Notes: generated by a model from the letters alone, not told the origin. DNA of 64,000 bases from Cristatella mucedo (GCA_009760855.2 WPIO01000009.1:4373001-4437000), one strand, 5' to 3'. Positions 23,595-34,200 are shown, counted from the stretch's first letter. Made by a program: numbers and translations.

Positions 23595-24746
23595 AAGATC
23601 TTCGATTTTTGAAAGAATTCTGTAATGGACAATGAAAACGTATGAGCGCAATCTACGTCGGGAGGCGAGATCCACACAAAGCTCACATCCTAATTGTAAA
23701 AGTTACAACAGTAGCCTCCGAAACCAATTTAATATCTAAACGAGATGAATAAGGTTTAACAATTATTGATAAGTTAGAAGCTTATAATGTTATAGATACC
23801 AGACCGGTTTGTTAAGCAGTAACTAAGTTCACAGAAATCTCAGACAAATATTAATAATAATAACAATAATGCATTTGATGTAGCGTCCTCGGAGAATAAT
23901 CTCTTTTCAGTGCACTTTACGCTAATAAAATTTACATTATTATAGTTAATTAAGCAGGTAGCAGGAATAGTCGTGGCGATGAACCTACACGTAAAGCAAT
24001 AAAATTAGTAGTAAACAGACTTTCAGACTAATTTGGAGCAGCTTACTTTCTTACTACAACCGCCATTATTAATGACAAAGGGTTTTATCTTCTTGAAAAA
24101 ATATATAACGTTAAATACGTTCTAGCAGTAGCAGACGATCTTTATGCGGTTTCTCATAGAACTACTCCTATTTAAGATTCTGAAGCAAAGAAAAATTTAC
24201 CCAAATGAGCTGCCAAAAGCAAGCAACCACATTACAGGTAAAGACACAGACATAGCTCTAGCTGCTTCAATTACGTGATAGGCACGATGTATTTTACTTC
24301 GAAAAATTCAAGAAGTGATTAAGGTGGGAAATAAATTCTGTTATGTTGATACAGAGTTCCTGCAATCATACCAAAAAACCCTGAAGGACCTCTTCCGTGA
24401 GATTCTGTTTGACCTAGACGAAATCCTAGAAATGAATTACATCAATGCAATGTTCATAGCTCCTCAAATTTATTATTATTATATATAAAGAGAAGTAAAA
24501 AGAATTTCAAAGCTTTTTACCAAGGCAGAGAATATACTTGTACAGGCCTACAGTAGCTAAGTCATGCTAGATTCTGGACGTTCGTTATTCGAAGACCAAG
24601 TAGCATTCAAAGCAACTCCCCGAGCCTTAGGCTCAGGAATTACAACTCAGGAGTAGGCATTTAAAACCTGAAAACTTAAAGGAACTGAGTCAATCTGGAT
24701 CGCAGAAAAAGGAGTGATCAAAACTACCCTTGTAATGTATGAATAA
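23595..24746 (+). pseudogene. Family-B (protein-primed type) DNA polymerase C-terminal half, TGA=Trp code
   Basis: AT-rich sequence that reads as DNA polymerase B when TGA is Trp. Motif B: KLVVNRLSD-x-FG at 24002-24037, matching K-x3-N-S-x-Y-G-x-FG. The helix before motif C is at 24246-24287 (ALAASITW-x-AR; TGA at 24276, TAG at 24279 where Tyr is usual). Motif C is at 24339-24356 (CYVDTEF; DTE instead of DTD). A C-terminal AP-x-x-YYY segment is at 24459-24482. The terminal stop TAA is at 24744-24746. A frameshift separates motif B (frame ending 24175) from motif C (frame from 24171). The N-terminal exonuclease half is absent, cut at the LINE end at 23590. A small LINE-A 3' piece lies at 23862-23940. 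In linear mitochondrial plasmids such an enzyme replicates the DNA from a terminal protein. This copy is dead. The family assignment rests on motif order, not on an alignment. Confidence 0.78.
23862..23940 (-). mobile_element. LINE-A 3' terminal scrap
   Basis: (TAA)n followed by a diverged form of the LINE-A 3' module (gcgtcctcggagaataatctctttt), inside the polymerase block. Confidence 0.65.
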
Positions 24747-24954
24747 AGTATAACTCGGTTAAAAACTGTTGTGTTAACTTGGTATCCAGACGCAGTTATC
24801 AAGATTATACAAAAACCGATGTAAAACCTACAAAAACGTATTCAACTTTGATTTCAATAGATATTTCTCACCATTTAAATACGGAACGTAAGACAATTTC
24901 AATTAAAATGCTTTTAGCATAATTAGATGACATGTTTGAAGTTTTATGAAATTA
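24747..24954 (+). other. AT-rich continuation of the plasmid-like block
   Basis: Same base composition as the flanking polymerase sequences. Short open stretches only (for example LTWYPDAVIKIIQKP with TTGG Trp). It may be the RNA polymerase N-terminus or a spacer. Confidence 0.4.
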
Positions 24955-25225
24955 TAGTAATAATAATAGTAGCAATAACACTAGCACATATTTAAAAGCG
25001 CCTCAGAGAAACAAACCTCTTTCTAGGCACTTTACATAACATTTACATCAAAGGAAGCATGATTGAATGGTTAGTGGCAGCATGCTCAATGACAGCAAGA
25101 ATGACATGGTTAGAGGTGATACGCACAGGGTCAGGGTTAAATGCATATACCAATTTAGATGTAATATCTCTGTCTAAGCAAGCCTGACTTTTAACAATTT
25201 AATGTAGCTGAAGTTATGCAGAATA
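24955..25225 (-). mobile_element. LINE-A 3' fragment, degenerate
   Basis: (TAATAA)n-like tail and a diverged 3' module (gcgcctcagagaaacaaacctctttctaggc split by changes), then homology to the LINE 3' UTR and the SKLV region. Confidence 0.7.
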
Positions 25226-25311
25226 CATACCCTCAAAACACAACCATTTAAAATAGAGAAAATTCAATTCATTCACGAATTTTGAACTAATAAATATTAT
25301 TCGTGCCTCTC
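25226..25311. other. AT-rich spacer
   Basis: Between two LINE pieces; composition like the plasmid-like block. No motif. Confidence 0.3.
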
Positions 25312-27155
25312 GTCTCGCTTGGGTATAACTAGCACTGCTCTGCAATGGTTAAGGTCCTATCTCAGTGTGCGACTTTAGAGTACTGATGTAAATGGACAAA
25401 GCTTATCAGAGGAACCCCTGCAATATGGGGTACCTTATGGAACCGTGCTCGGTCCAGTTATTTTCACAGTGTATACTCTCTCTCTCTAGCCGATGTGATT
25501 GCCAAGCTTGATCTAGACTTTCACTTCTATGCGGACGACACTCAGTTGTACCTTTGCTTTTATCCCTCCCAGCCCTCTAACACGTCGAATTCTCTTCAAC
25601 TCCCTTGCTGTGTGTATTGATGACATCATCAGATGGCAGAAACGTATAAAATTAACTTCCTAGTTATGGGCAAACCAAGTATGATTCAGAAATTGGAAGG
25701 CTAACGCTCACAACCGGCTCTGCCAGCATATCTCCTGCTGAATCTGCACGAAATCTAGGTGTCGTGTTTCAAAGTGACCTTTCATTAGACGACTACACAG
25801 TCAAGTCTGCCTACCTTCAGCTACATAACGCTGCTAAAAGTCGGGCTTGTTTAGACAGGAATACTACATCTAAGTTGGTCCATGCATTTGTGACATCCCG
25901 TCTTGACTTCTGTAACTCACTGCTTGCTGGTCTACCGGCATGCGCCATCAGGAGCTTACAGCTGGTGCAAAACTCTGCAGCTAGGCTTGTCTGTCATGAA
26001 CGTCGCCGTTGCCACAGCATACCACTTCTCACCGATCTGCACTGGCTCCCAGTCAAGCAATGGATCGACTTCAAGGTTTTGTCACTCACTTTCAGGTTAC
26101 TTCATTCTTTGGCTCCAGCCGATCCCTCAGATCTACGCCCCCACCAGGCCAAGCATCGTATTACCAGCTTTTTGGAATCTGACTATTTAGCTATCCTTCG
26201 TACAAACCTTAAATCCTTTGGAGACCGTGCATTTAGTTCGTACGCTCCCAAAGCTGAATCTCACTCCCGACTTTGGTCACGACATCCCCTGACTTGACCA
26301 CATTTAAAAAGAAATTTAAAAACGCGCCTATTTATGACGAGTTTAGTGGGCCCTTGTGATTCGTCTTTTATGCACTGGCTACCAGTCATGCAACGGATTG
26401 ACTTCAAGGTTTTGTCGCTCACTTTTAGGTCCCTTCATTCTATGGCTCCAGCCTATCTCTCCGACATACTCCCCCATCAGGCCAAGCATCGTACCACCCT
26501 CTTTTCGGAATCCAACAGTCTACAAATACCTCGTACAAACCTTAAATCCTTTGGAGACCGTGCATTTAGTTCGTATGCTCCCAAAGCCTGGAACTCCCTC
26601 CCGACCAGCGTCAGAACATCCCCTGACCTGACCACATTTAAAAGGAACTTAAAAACACAGCTATTTAGGACAGCATTTAGTGGGTCCCTGTGATTCGTCC
26701 TTCACGTGCTTATGCGTGCTGACACTGTGCATGCTGCCACTAACCACAATTGCATGCTGACGCTGTGCATGTCACCCCTAACCATGTTATTCATTTTGTT
26801 TGTTTTTCAAGCATGATTTTACTTACCATTCAATTGCATTTCCCTTTGCAGCAAATGTAAAGCGCCTAGAAAGAGATTAAGTTCTCTGAGGGCGCTTTAT
26901 CAAGTGCATTATTATTATTATTATTATTATTATGTGCTTATGCGTGCTGACACTGTTGCATGTTGCCACTAACCATACTTGCATGCTGACTCTGTGCATG
27001 TCACCCCTAGTCCATGTTTTTCTTGTTGTTTATTGAGTATGCCACCACTAACCATTCGATAGTGCTTCCTTTGCAGCTATTTTAATGCACCTAGAAAGAG
27101 ATTGAGTTCTCTGAGGGCGCTTTATCAAATGTATTATTACCTTTATTATTATTCA
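25312..27155 (+). mobile_element. LINE-A, older copy, split by a younger LINE-A
   Basis: RT part from 25312 (TALQWL, GADDTQLY-type box near 25540: FYADDTQLY), C-terminal domain at 25764-26297, then broken at about 26371. Its own 3' UTR resumes at 26932 (tgtgcttatgcgtgctgac) and ends with the 3' module and an ATT-rich tail near 27150. Joining 25312-26371 with 26932-27155 restores the normal LINE-A 3' order. Confidence 0.9.
26372..26931 (+). mobile_element. LINE-A, younger copy nested in the older one
   Basis: Close to consensus: open frame to 26693 (LPVMQRIDFKVLSLTF, KTQLFRTAFSGSL), a complete 3' UTR and a clean (ATT)n tail. It interrupts the older copy at cttttatg, with ttatg/tatg repeated at the right junction as a possible short target-site duplication. 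Confidence 0.88.
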
Positions 27156-29472
27156 AAAGAGAAAAAATAATAATCGATTAATTATAATAATCAATTATTC
27201 AGTATCCTGAATCAGCGAGGAACCAAGTGACTAGGTTTCAGAGCTTCTCAATCACAAGATTTTCATTGTTGAAAATAAGATTATCAGTGAATTATATTCG
27301 AATGCAGTTAAGTAGGACTAAGGTATTTAATGACTCAATTCATAATTTTGCCTCAATTAGTTAACTATGAACGGATATATTCCTTGAAGATAGCAACAAT
27401 ACAACTCAACAGGACCACCCCTATAACTAAGATTGAATAACTACAAAACCAATTAAAATCATCACAAAAGCTATTACACGAGGTCATAAATGCTCATCCA
27501 ACAGTAGCTAAAATTATACAGTAAATATTATAAGATTATTTACCTTAACTAAAGGTATTTCTTAAAATCATACAATAAGCAATTAGAAACAGATATTTTA
27601 AAATACAATGCTTGGGAATACTTTACATAACTTAGAAAAAATGAACGTAAATACGATCAAATATGAGTGGGAAAATGTTTGATCAAAGCTTTGATCAATT
27701 CAACTTGAGAAATGCGGAAAGATGCCATTTTATTTGACACTCAAACTCGATCTTTTCATTTATGTAAACAATTAAATATTAAGCCCACATATGAGCGAGG
27801 AATCAAACTATCAGAAGCAACTTCTTTTGCAGCAACCACAGTGATAGTCTCACAACGACTGATTATGTTGAATGAAGGAGGTAAACCTATATTTAATAAG
27901 CAAGTTGGAGAATGCGAATATAGAGGTAAAAACTGAGGACGTGCCCCTAAATGAGTTGGATCATTGAATGTTATTATAATGCAATACATATTACACAAAT
28001 TAACAATATCTCCAGTATATTTAGAATCAGTAAAAATAATCAATTATTAGTCGTCAAGTTCAAAAGATAAAATAGATAGAAATAACAAAATTAACAGAGT
28101 TTATCTCGTTATTTATCTAATTAACATCTTATCCCATAGAATTCAAGAGCTCTTAAAAACCGATAGCTTCCGATCCTATAAAACGTCATTGATATGATGA
28201 AAGACTCGGACAGAATATGCTTGGGCAATAATAGAAACTAACATTATCTTTATGAATTTAGCTTATTTACGAACATCAATTAAATTATCGAATAGAACTA
28301 TTATCATAATAGTAATTTTATTGGTAGTCGCCGACGAGTATATCCTATGTTAACATTGTGTAGACATATAGGACCTAAATTAATACGGCCACTGTTTCAC
28401 CTTGGATGTTCAAGAATGAGAGTGCTTGATTTTGAGAGTACTTGATTTATCTCAGGTAGCTTTAATCCTAGGATCTTATGGCCTAAGAAGAGATCCAGAT
28501 TATTCATAGCGATAGCTAAGCAATTTAGACTGGAACTTAATGCAACAATCTCATTACAACAGTTTGTTGAAAGTAGATATTAACACAAGTTTTTTATTGT
28601 TGAATTGAAATCCTTAAAAATGTACAACAAAAGAACCAACATTAAAGAACATAATTTCAAATTGATACGAAAAATGTTGCTATTCAACATAAAGCAAAAC
28701 TTTTTAATAATCAAGAGAACATATGAGCAGTAGTATTACCTGGAGGAGATGAGGGTCTATATACGGGAGTAGCACGTGCAACCATGATTACTGTAAAACA
28801 CCACAGACGCATAGAATGAGCACACGAAATGTTAAGTAAAATACCCTATGAAGGAGAAAGACGTAGAGAAACACCAGCTATATCATGAAAAGTAGTCAAA
28901 CGTCCTGTGAGAGTCATTGACTACGCTGCGACTGAATATACTACGAAACAGTCCGTTAGAGGTGAACTCAAGGATCTCGGATCGAGCTTTTCTTTAGAAA
29001 CAAGAATCATTTATTGAAGTAGTGATTGACATAGCAATGGAAACTCCAAGTAAAAAATTAGAATTAATGACAAAAACACGCAAAAGAGGGTGAAAAATAG
29101 AAGAGGTAGATTATTTTGACCTTTTGGTAATCTTTCTGATTTAAATGCCCACTTGACTTATATGAGGAAAGAAAATTGAACAACCAAGGTAAGATTCAAT
29201 ATAAATAATCTACATACCACCTGTATTGTAATAACTGATCAGCCAGATGCACAGAAACTACGATTAGCAGCCTTTGTGAATATTATTCATTCATTAGATG
29301 CTTTACATTTACAACTAATTGTTGATGAATAAAATTAATTCAATTTGTTCACAATTAATGATGCTTTATTAGTTACACATAATGAAAAATGAGACATATT
29401 GAAAATAGCAGCAAATATATTTATGAATATTTATAATAATCGGAAGGCCTTTTCACCAATTATACGGGATCT
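27156..29472 (+). pseudogene. Phage/mitochondrial-type single-subunit RNA polymerase, TGA=Trp code
   Basis: AT-rich, read with TGA=Trp. Segment 1 (27568-28050) is open for about 120 codons after a TAA, with TGA at 27664, 27706, 27934 and 27952; VGKCLIKALINST fits the N-terminal domain. Segment 2 (28305-28583) has RRRVYP (T7-like RGRxY box), then NATISLQQF, a degenerate motif A with the catalytic Asp as Asn and one residue short. Segment 3 (28661-29014) has VVLPGGDEGLYTGVA (LP...IY..VA) and WKVVKRPV with DYAATEY, the motif B helix. Segment 4 (about 29120-29472) has FVNIIHSLDALHL and INDALLVTH, motif C with the Asp kept but His as Asn. Frameshifts separate segments 1/2, 2/3 and 3/4. The length, about 670 codons, fits plasmid enzymes of roughly 800. 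It would transcribe the plasmid inside mitochondria; here it is dead. It ends at a SINE. Confidence 0.85.
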
Positions 29473-29650
29473 AAAAAATACTAGCTGACTTAAGAGCCTC
29501 TTTTGTGTAGCGACAGAAGAGCCTAGATGGCTATCGCCACCGCTTGCGGCGGCGATAAGGGATCTCCCACCACAGGATTCGAACCCACAACCTTGGCACC
29601 GAGGTCGTGGAAAGAAACTGCCTTATCTAATGAGCCATCACGGCTCACCA
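29473..29650 (-). mobile_element. tRNA-derived SINE, family 1
   Basis: Complete-looking copy on the minus strand: head gagccgtgatggctcatta, A-box region, B-box gggttcgaatcc, body and A/T tail. It marks the right limit of the RNA polymerase pseudogene. Confidence 0.82.
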
Positions 29651-29699
29651 ATCTCAATCTATTGAAAGGGGTAGGCAGTAATATGATGGTGAAAGAGCT

Positions 29700-29782
29700 C
29701 AAATGTAAAGCGCCTAGAAAGAGATTGAGTTCTCCGAGGGCGCTTTATCAAGTGCATTATTATTATTACTATTATTATTAAT
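29700..29782 (+). mobile_element. LINE-A 3' module and tail only
   Basis: aatgtaaagcgcctagaaag...gcgctttatcaagtgc followed by an imperfect (ATT)n. Extreme 5' truncation. Confidence 0.85.
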
Positions 29783-29929
29783 GGATCAGCTTAAGTTCTC
29801 TTGTACAGTAATTACTCCTGTAGAAGCACGTATCGCATAAAAGCGATATGTTTTTAGCTTTACAAATTCTTAAACCGCTGAAGCTAAACTGCATTATTGT
29901 TCCCCTATAAATTGAAAACTCCCGATACC

Positions 29930-30240
29930 TAGGCTAAGACCCAAGGAAAACAAACTACAACAAATCCCATCTCACGCAACAAAGAGAAAAAGAGTAGTAT
30001 ATTGGGAGTCGGAAGGCCGGTTTAGGTAGTGAGTAGCATAGAAGTGGCAGTGCATGATGGCTGGAAATAATATGCCACAGTCGGCAGCAGCAAATATTTT
30101 CTGGTCGCTTGCGGCCTAATTCCTCGAGGTTTCGCTTTGCCTGGTAAGACCTAAAGACACAAAACCTAAGGGCAATAGCAACAGACTTCATCGCACGCAA
30201 CAAACAGAAAGTGCACGCGTGTGCTTATTTGTGTACGTAT
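29930..30240 (-). mobile_element. LINE-B fragment, diverged
   Basis: Shares cgcaacaaagagaaa, gagtagcatagaagtggcag and cggcagcagcaaa segments with other LINE-B 3' ends. Confidence 0.65.
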
Positions 30241-30274
30241 ATCCGTCAGTAGGTCCACAGAGACTATGTCAGCG

Positions 30275-30720
30275 TTGTGCATTGGGGTTTTGTATAGCTC
30301 ACTCAAGCCCAACGCTGCTTTCGGTACGCATTCAGTAGCCGACACACTTCATTTCACGCAACAAAGAGAAATAACTAAAAAGCATAGCTGATTCAGGAGA
30401 GTAGTTTACCTAGTGACTAGTATGGATGTAGAAGCTCAGGAAGGCTCGAAAGGATGTGTCATATTCGATAGCTGGAGAGACAGATGTCACTGCGTAAGAA
30501 TTGTGGACGTCACCTCTACCGTCTGGGGCTTGCAGAGCAAACGCTTCTGTCGCCAACGGTCCTTAAGCGGAGTAATTGAACAGCTAAAACGTGGTCCACG
30601 CAGGACCTAGGGCACGAGGGGGCTGAAACTGGTGCAGCACTTTAGCTTGATTGAAAGGAGCCAAGCCGTGGCCGGCCTTGATGGTCAGCGTAAGCGTATT
30701 AGCTTGGCTCTGTATTCTTT
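30275..30720 (-). mobile_element. LINE-B 3' fragment
   Basis: Minus-strand 3' region: ctttcggtacgcattcagtagcc, acaaagagaaa, gcgtaagaattgtgga, then cggtccttaagcgga, a colinear match to 43800-44200 and 48100-48540. Confidence 0.8.
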
Positions 30721-31234
30721 GATCATCTGGCAGCCATGCAAATTCTTTCAACAAAAGAGGCGCAAGTACAAACCCCTGGAGATTTTAAGCTAGCCGCGAA
30801 AACATCTTCATCAACAGTTGCCGTCACCCTAGTGGTTTTTTTAGTAGTTAAGCAAAAATGGAATTGCAAAAGCCTAGCCGAGACCGTACTAGGGAGCTAT
30901 TTAAAAATTTTGCAAGCCACAGTGGAAGACAGTTCCTAATCTTAGACAGGGATTGAACATGATTCCTAGCTATGGAAGCAGCCTTCTTAAGGAGGTTTTC
31001 AAATTTAGGGATCTTTCAAAGACAACACCTAAATTCTGAGCCCACGGTGATTGTCGCACAACGGTATCACCTATTACTATTAGAAGAGCCAAGTCTTCTA
31101 GTACGGCCACGCGCTTGGGGTGTCCTGCGAGTATCAGTTCCGTTGTATCGTCGATTTGTTTAAGGAAATTTGCTGAAATCCTCGATTGGATGTCAGCAAG
31201 GCAAGCATTCAGTTTAGGCCGCGATATCCCAGGA
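30721..31234. other. No gene seen
   Basis: Short plus-strand frames (30736-30939, 30972-31163) without recognisable motif; probably old repeat sequence. Confidence 0.4.
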
Positions 31235-31385
31235 GATAAGGTGCTCGCTGTTCACTACCGAGGTAATGGGCTCGAGCCCTGCAATGGGCGATCTTCTATT
31301 GCCAGATGTAAGCAGTGATGAAAGCCGTTAAGGCTCTTCTCCCGCTGTATAAATGAGTCTGTTAAATTAGCTAGTATTTATTTAT
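31235..31385 (+). mobile_element. tRNA-derived SINE, family 1, diverged
   Basis: B-box-like gggctcgagccc, body aagccgttaaggctcttctcc and gtctgttaaattagctagta, tail (tttattta)n. Confidence 0.68.
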
Positions 31386-31399
31386 TTATATGTAGCTGC

Positions 31400-32345
31400 C
31401 GCAGATTACGACGGTTTAAGTGACAAATGCAGCTAGATATCGTCAGCATGAAAGTAAGAGCCTACTACGTGGACCTCAATCACTTTTCCTACAGGCCCAG
31501 CATAAATGGAGAACACCAAAAGACCGAGGACAGACCCTTGTGGGACTCCATAGGCAACTGGTCTGGTGGATGAAACCTGACCCCTACACGACATGGATTG
31601 AACGCGACCAGACAAGTACGTCTGAATTTGAACCGCGCCAATTCTTTGCCTGCCAGACTGATCATTGTTCTCAATAGTCCAAAAAGGATACCGTGATCAA
31701 CGGTTTCAAAGGCAGCGGAGCAACGTAGTAGCTGAGATACGTGGGGCACGTGACGGTGACGTCATTGTTGCTGCATACGATTCATTAATTGCACGAAAGA
31801 GGGCAGCTTCAACGAAATGCGGCCTCTTGAACCCCGACTGAAATTTTTCTGAAAATTTATCCTTTTAAACGTGTGCTACAAGTTGCTTAGTGGCAATTTT
31901 TCAAAGATAATTGACAAAAAGAAAGAGGGGAGACTGGGAAATGGTTTTCAGGCACTTCTGAACCTAATGCCGACTTTCTAACTACCGGCCTAACGGTGGC
32001 CAATGTGAAGGACTTTGGTTCAACCCCCAATTCTAGAGTAGCATTAAGAATCTCAGTTACGGCTGGGCTAAACTTTTTCTACCGGCGAAGAGTACACAGG
32101 GAATGATATATGGTCTTCAGTGGACAAGCTATTTTTGCTAGACTTTATTAACGTACCCGTATCGCCTGCAGAATCCTCGGGAAATTGAGTCGCATTGCTG
32201 AGTCGGAAGGGCGGTCGAGAAAGTGAGTGGCATGGAAGTAGAATTACAGGATGGCTAGAAATGATACGCTAACAGTAGACAGCAGGACAGAACTTTCGGT
32301 CTCGCGTGGCCTTATTCCTCATGGTTTTGCATTGAAATGCTCGTC
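31400..32345 (-). mobile_element. LINE-B reverse transcriptase fragment
   Basis: The minus strand at 31433-31615 gives YGVPQGSVLGLLVF and FHADDI (RT motifs B and C). 31489-31749 gives SAAFETVDHGIL (motif A). Further degraded LINE sequence follows to about 32345. Frameshifted. Confidence 0.8.
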
Positions 32346-32533
32346 TGTGGCAATGGGATTGAATTAATTTTTGTTCTGGCGAAACTCCTGCTGGGCCTGG
32401 TTTTGTGCTCCCGTTTGCACATGGATGGATATTGCTGTCCTGATAACAGGCCCAAGTTTAGTGGTCCTGAGGTTAACCGGATTCAGGGAAATGTCGAAAC
32501 CCTTAAATCTTCTATTACATCAGGATATTCTTT

Positions 32534-33393
32534 TGTAACGAATTCCAGGGGTCAGAGGCTAATTCCCGCCAAACCCCGCCATACTCCGGCCGCGCTGCCG
32601 CTCGCCATGCCGCCGAGCTAGGGTAAGACGAGCGGCCGTCAGGTTAAACCTCTTTATAATAACGCACGCGCCAACAACAACAGGGGAACTAAACAAGTCT
32701 ATAGGGAGGGTCCTATACCCAGTACACTACGGGGGCGCAAGACGACGCAGCAAGCGCGAACAAACGTGTTAGTTGGAGTCAGTCGGCTTCTGCAGTCCTG
32801 TCGTTGAACCGACTCCGAGTCCAACAGTACGAGCGTACGCCGTCGACAACCCGGCTGGCTGAGTAACTGCTTGGCTAGTCCAAGTCGACAACTACCACAG
32901 TCGTAAGCTTCCACAGAAAGACGCCAACACACGGGGGTGGGATCACGAACACGCTACACGGGGAACGCGGAATATATAAGTCAACAATGAGCGAGCTATC
33001 CAGCTCCGCTCGGGCCTTGGGTACTCGTTCCCTTGCGTGCGTGGCAGCATCGCCGGAGCACGCCTGCACGAATCCAGGTGCATAACTCGGCGAGACCGGG
33101 AGCCTCCAACAACACGACTTACTTGGCCAACTTCCCGTACCCAAGAGCTCCAATGACCTCTCGTCACCACACATCCGGCAATGCATAGGTCCGACCCCGG
33201 ACTAGCCGGTGACCCTCATTACAGCCGCCTGGTCCCAGCCAACCGAACCCAGCCTGGGTACACTTGTATCAACTGCTAGTAGCTGCTGGATTCAATCCGT
33301 ACGTGGTTCACGCCAGCGGAACACCCAGATTGGGTGCAGATCCCCACTTTGTGAGGGTAGATATTGTCTTCGCCGGCAGCCCCATAAGTTACA
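32534..33393 (+). mobile_element. Possible solo LTR (about 860 bp)
   Basis: TGTAAC at 32534 and GTTACA at 33388-33393 are inverted 6-bp ends of the TG...CA form common in Ty3/Gypsy LTRs. A TATA-like tatataag lies at about 32972. Flanking 5-mers (tcttt and cttat) do not match well, so target duplication is not demonstrated, and there is no internal gag-pol. Confidence 0.35.
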
Positions 33394-33427
33394 CTTATGA
33401 TAATGACCAGGTCCTCACTTGCTTTGT

Positions 33428-33490
33428 TCAGTGCCTATAAAGAGATTGAGTTCTCTGAAGGAGCTATAACACATGCATTATTATTATCAC
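33428..33490 (+). mobile_element. LINE-A 3' module scrap
   Basis: cagtgcctataaagagattg...gagctataacacatgc plus a short ATT tail; diverged. Confidence 0.75.
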
Positions 33491-33855
33491 TAGGATGAGG
33501 AGAAAGAGTAAGGCTGACTGAGGTGGTGGCTTTATGGACCTCCGCAGAAAACTGAAATTTTTACTGGGAACGATGAGTTGCAAAAAGCGATTTACATCAA
33601 GTAGTAAGTTTACATCGGTAATCCTTACAGCTTTCTTGCTCTAGCCTAAGGCCCAGCGCAGGGCAAGTGCTTGCCGCAGCAGCAGACTCATCCTTCGGGC
33701 CGAGTAGTTTCGCATTCTGCCTCGCCAAGCTGGCCTCTGTCAAGGCAATTGTTGTTGAATGAGTCACTGAACTCTGTGACTCACACCTGGCCGCTTGTTA
33801 ACGAGTGCACTGCTCTTATGACGTTACAGCTACCCGTCTTATCCCTGGCTGCCTA
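33491..33855. other. No gene seen
   Basis: Intergenic, no motif. Confidence 0.4.
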
Positions 33856-34121
33856 GTCGGTAGCTACCGACTTTGCATATTTCATAATCTTTCGATCCGC
33901 GGCCGTCGCCACGGCGGCATCCTCGTCGCGGTCACGTGGGACCGCCACGTCGACGATAGCTGCGGTTGCCCCATCGTCGGCGACGAGGTTCGGGCGCACT
34001 GAGCTGTCACTCACCTTTGTCAGCCCATCTATTCGATATCTAGCCTCGCCTACTGTCACGTTAGCGACAGAAACTTGAAGTCGATACACCGGATAGAACG
34101 AGAGCCGTTGCTTCATGCAGG
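33856..34121 (-). mobile_element. R2-type LINE C-terminal endonuclease (RLE) fragment
   Basis: The minus-strand frame ending at 33853-33855 reads RPNLVADDGATAAIVDVAVP and then AADRKIMKYA. This matches the RPDLV...a.iVDVtv...A...K..KY pattern of the restriction-like endonuclease of R2/NeSL-type non-LTR elements. The catalytic PD position is PN. Upstream the frame runs into a TG/CA microsatellite, so the rest of the element is missing. Confidence 0.6.
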
Positions 34122-34200
34122 TAGGATGGACTCGGACAGATAACTGTATATGATTGCAAATGTGTGTATATTTACCTGTATATGCTCGTGCGTGCTCGCC

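Noticed and set aside
25312-27155. LINE RT as part of the plasmid-like polymerase block
   Set aside because: It uses the standard code, matches LINE-A elsewhere and carries the LINE-A 3' end; it is an insertion into the block.
23595-29472. Polinton/Maverick or animal DNA virus as the source of the polymerases
   Set aside because: These use the standard code and do not pair a B polymerase with a phage-type RNA polymerase; no capsid, integrase or ATPase sequence was seen.
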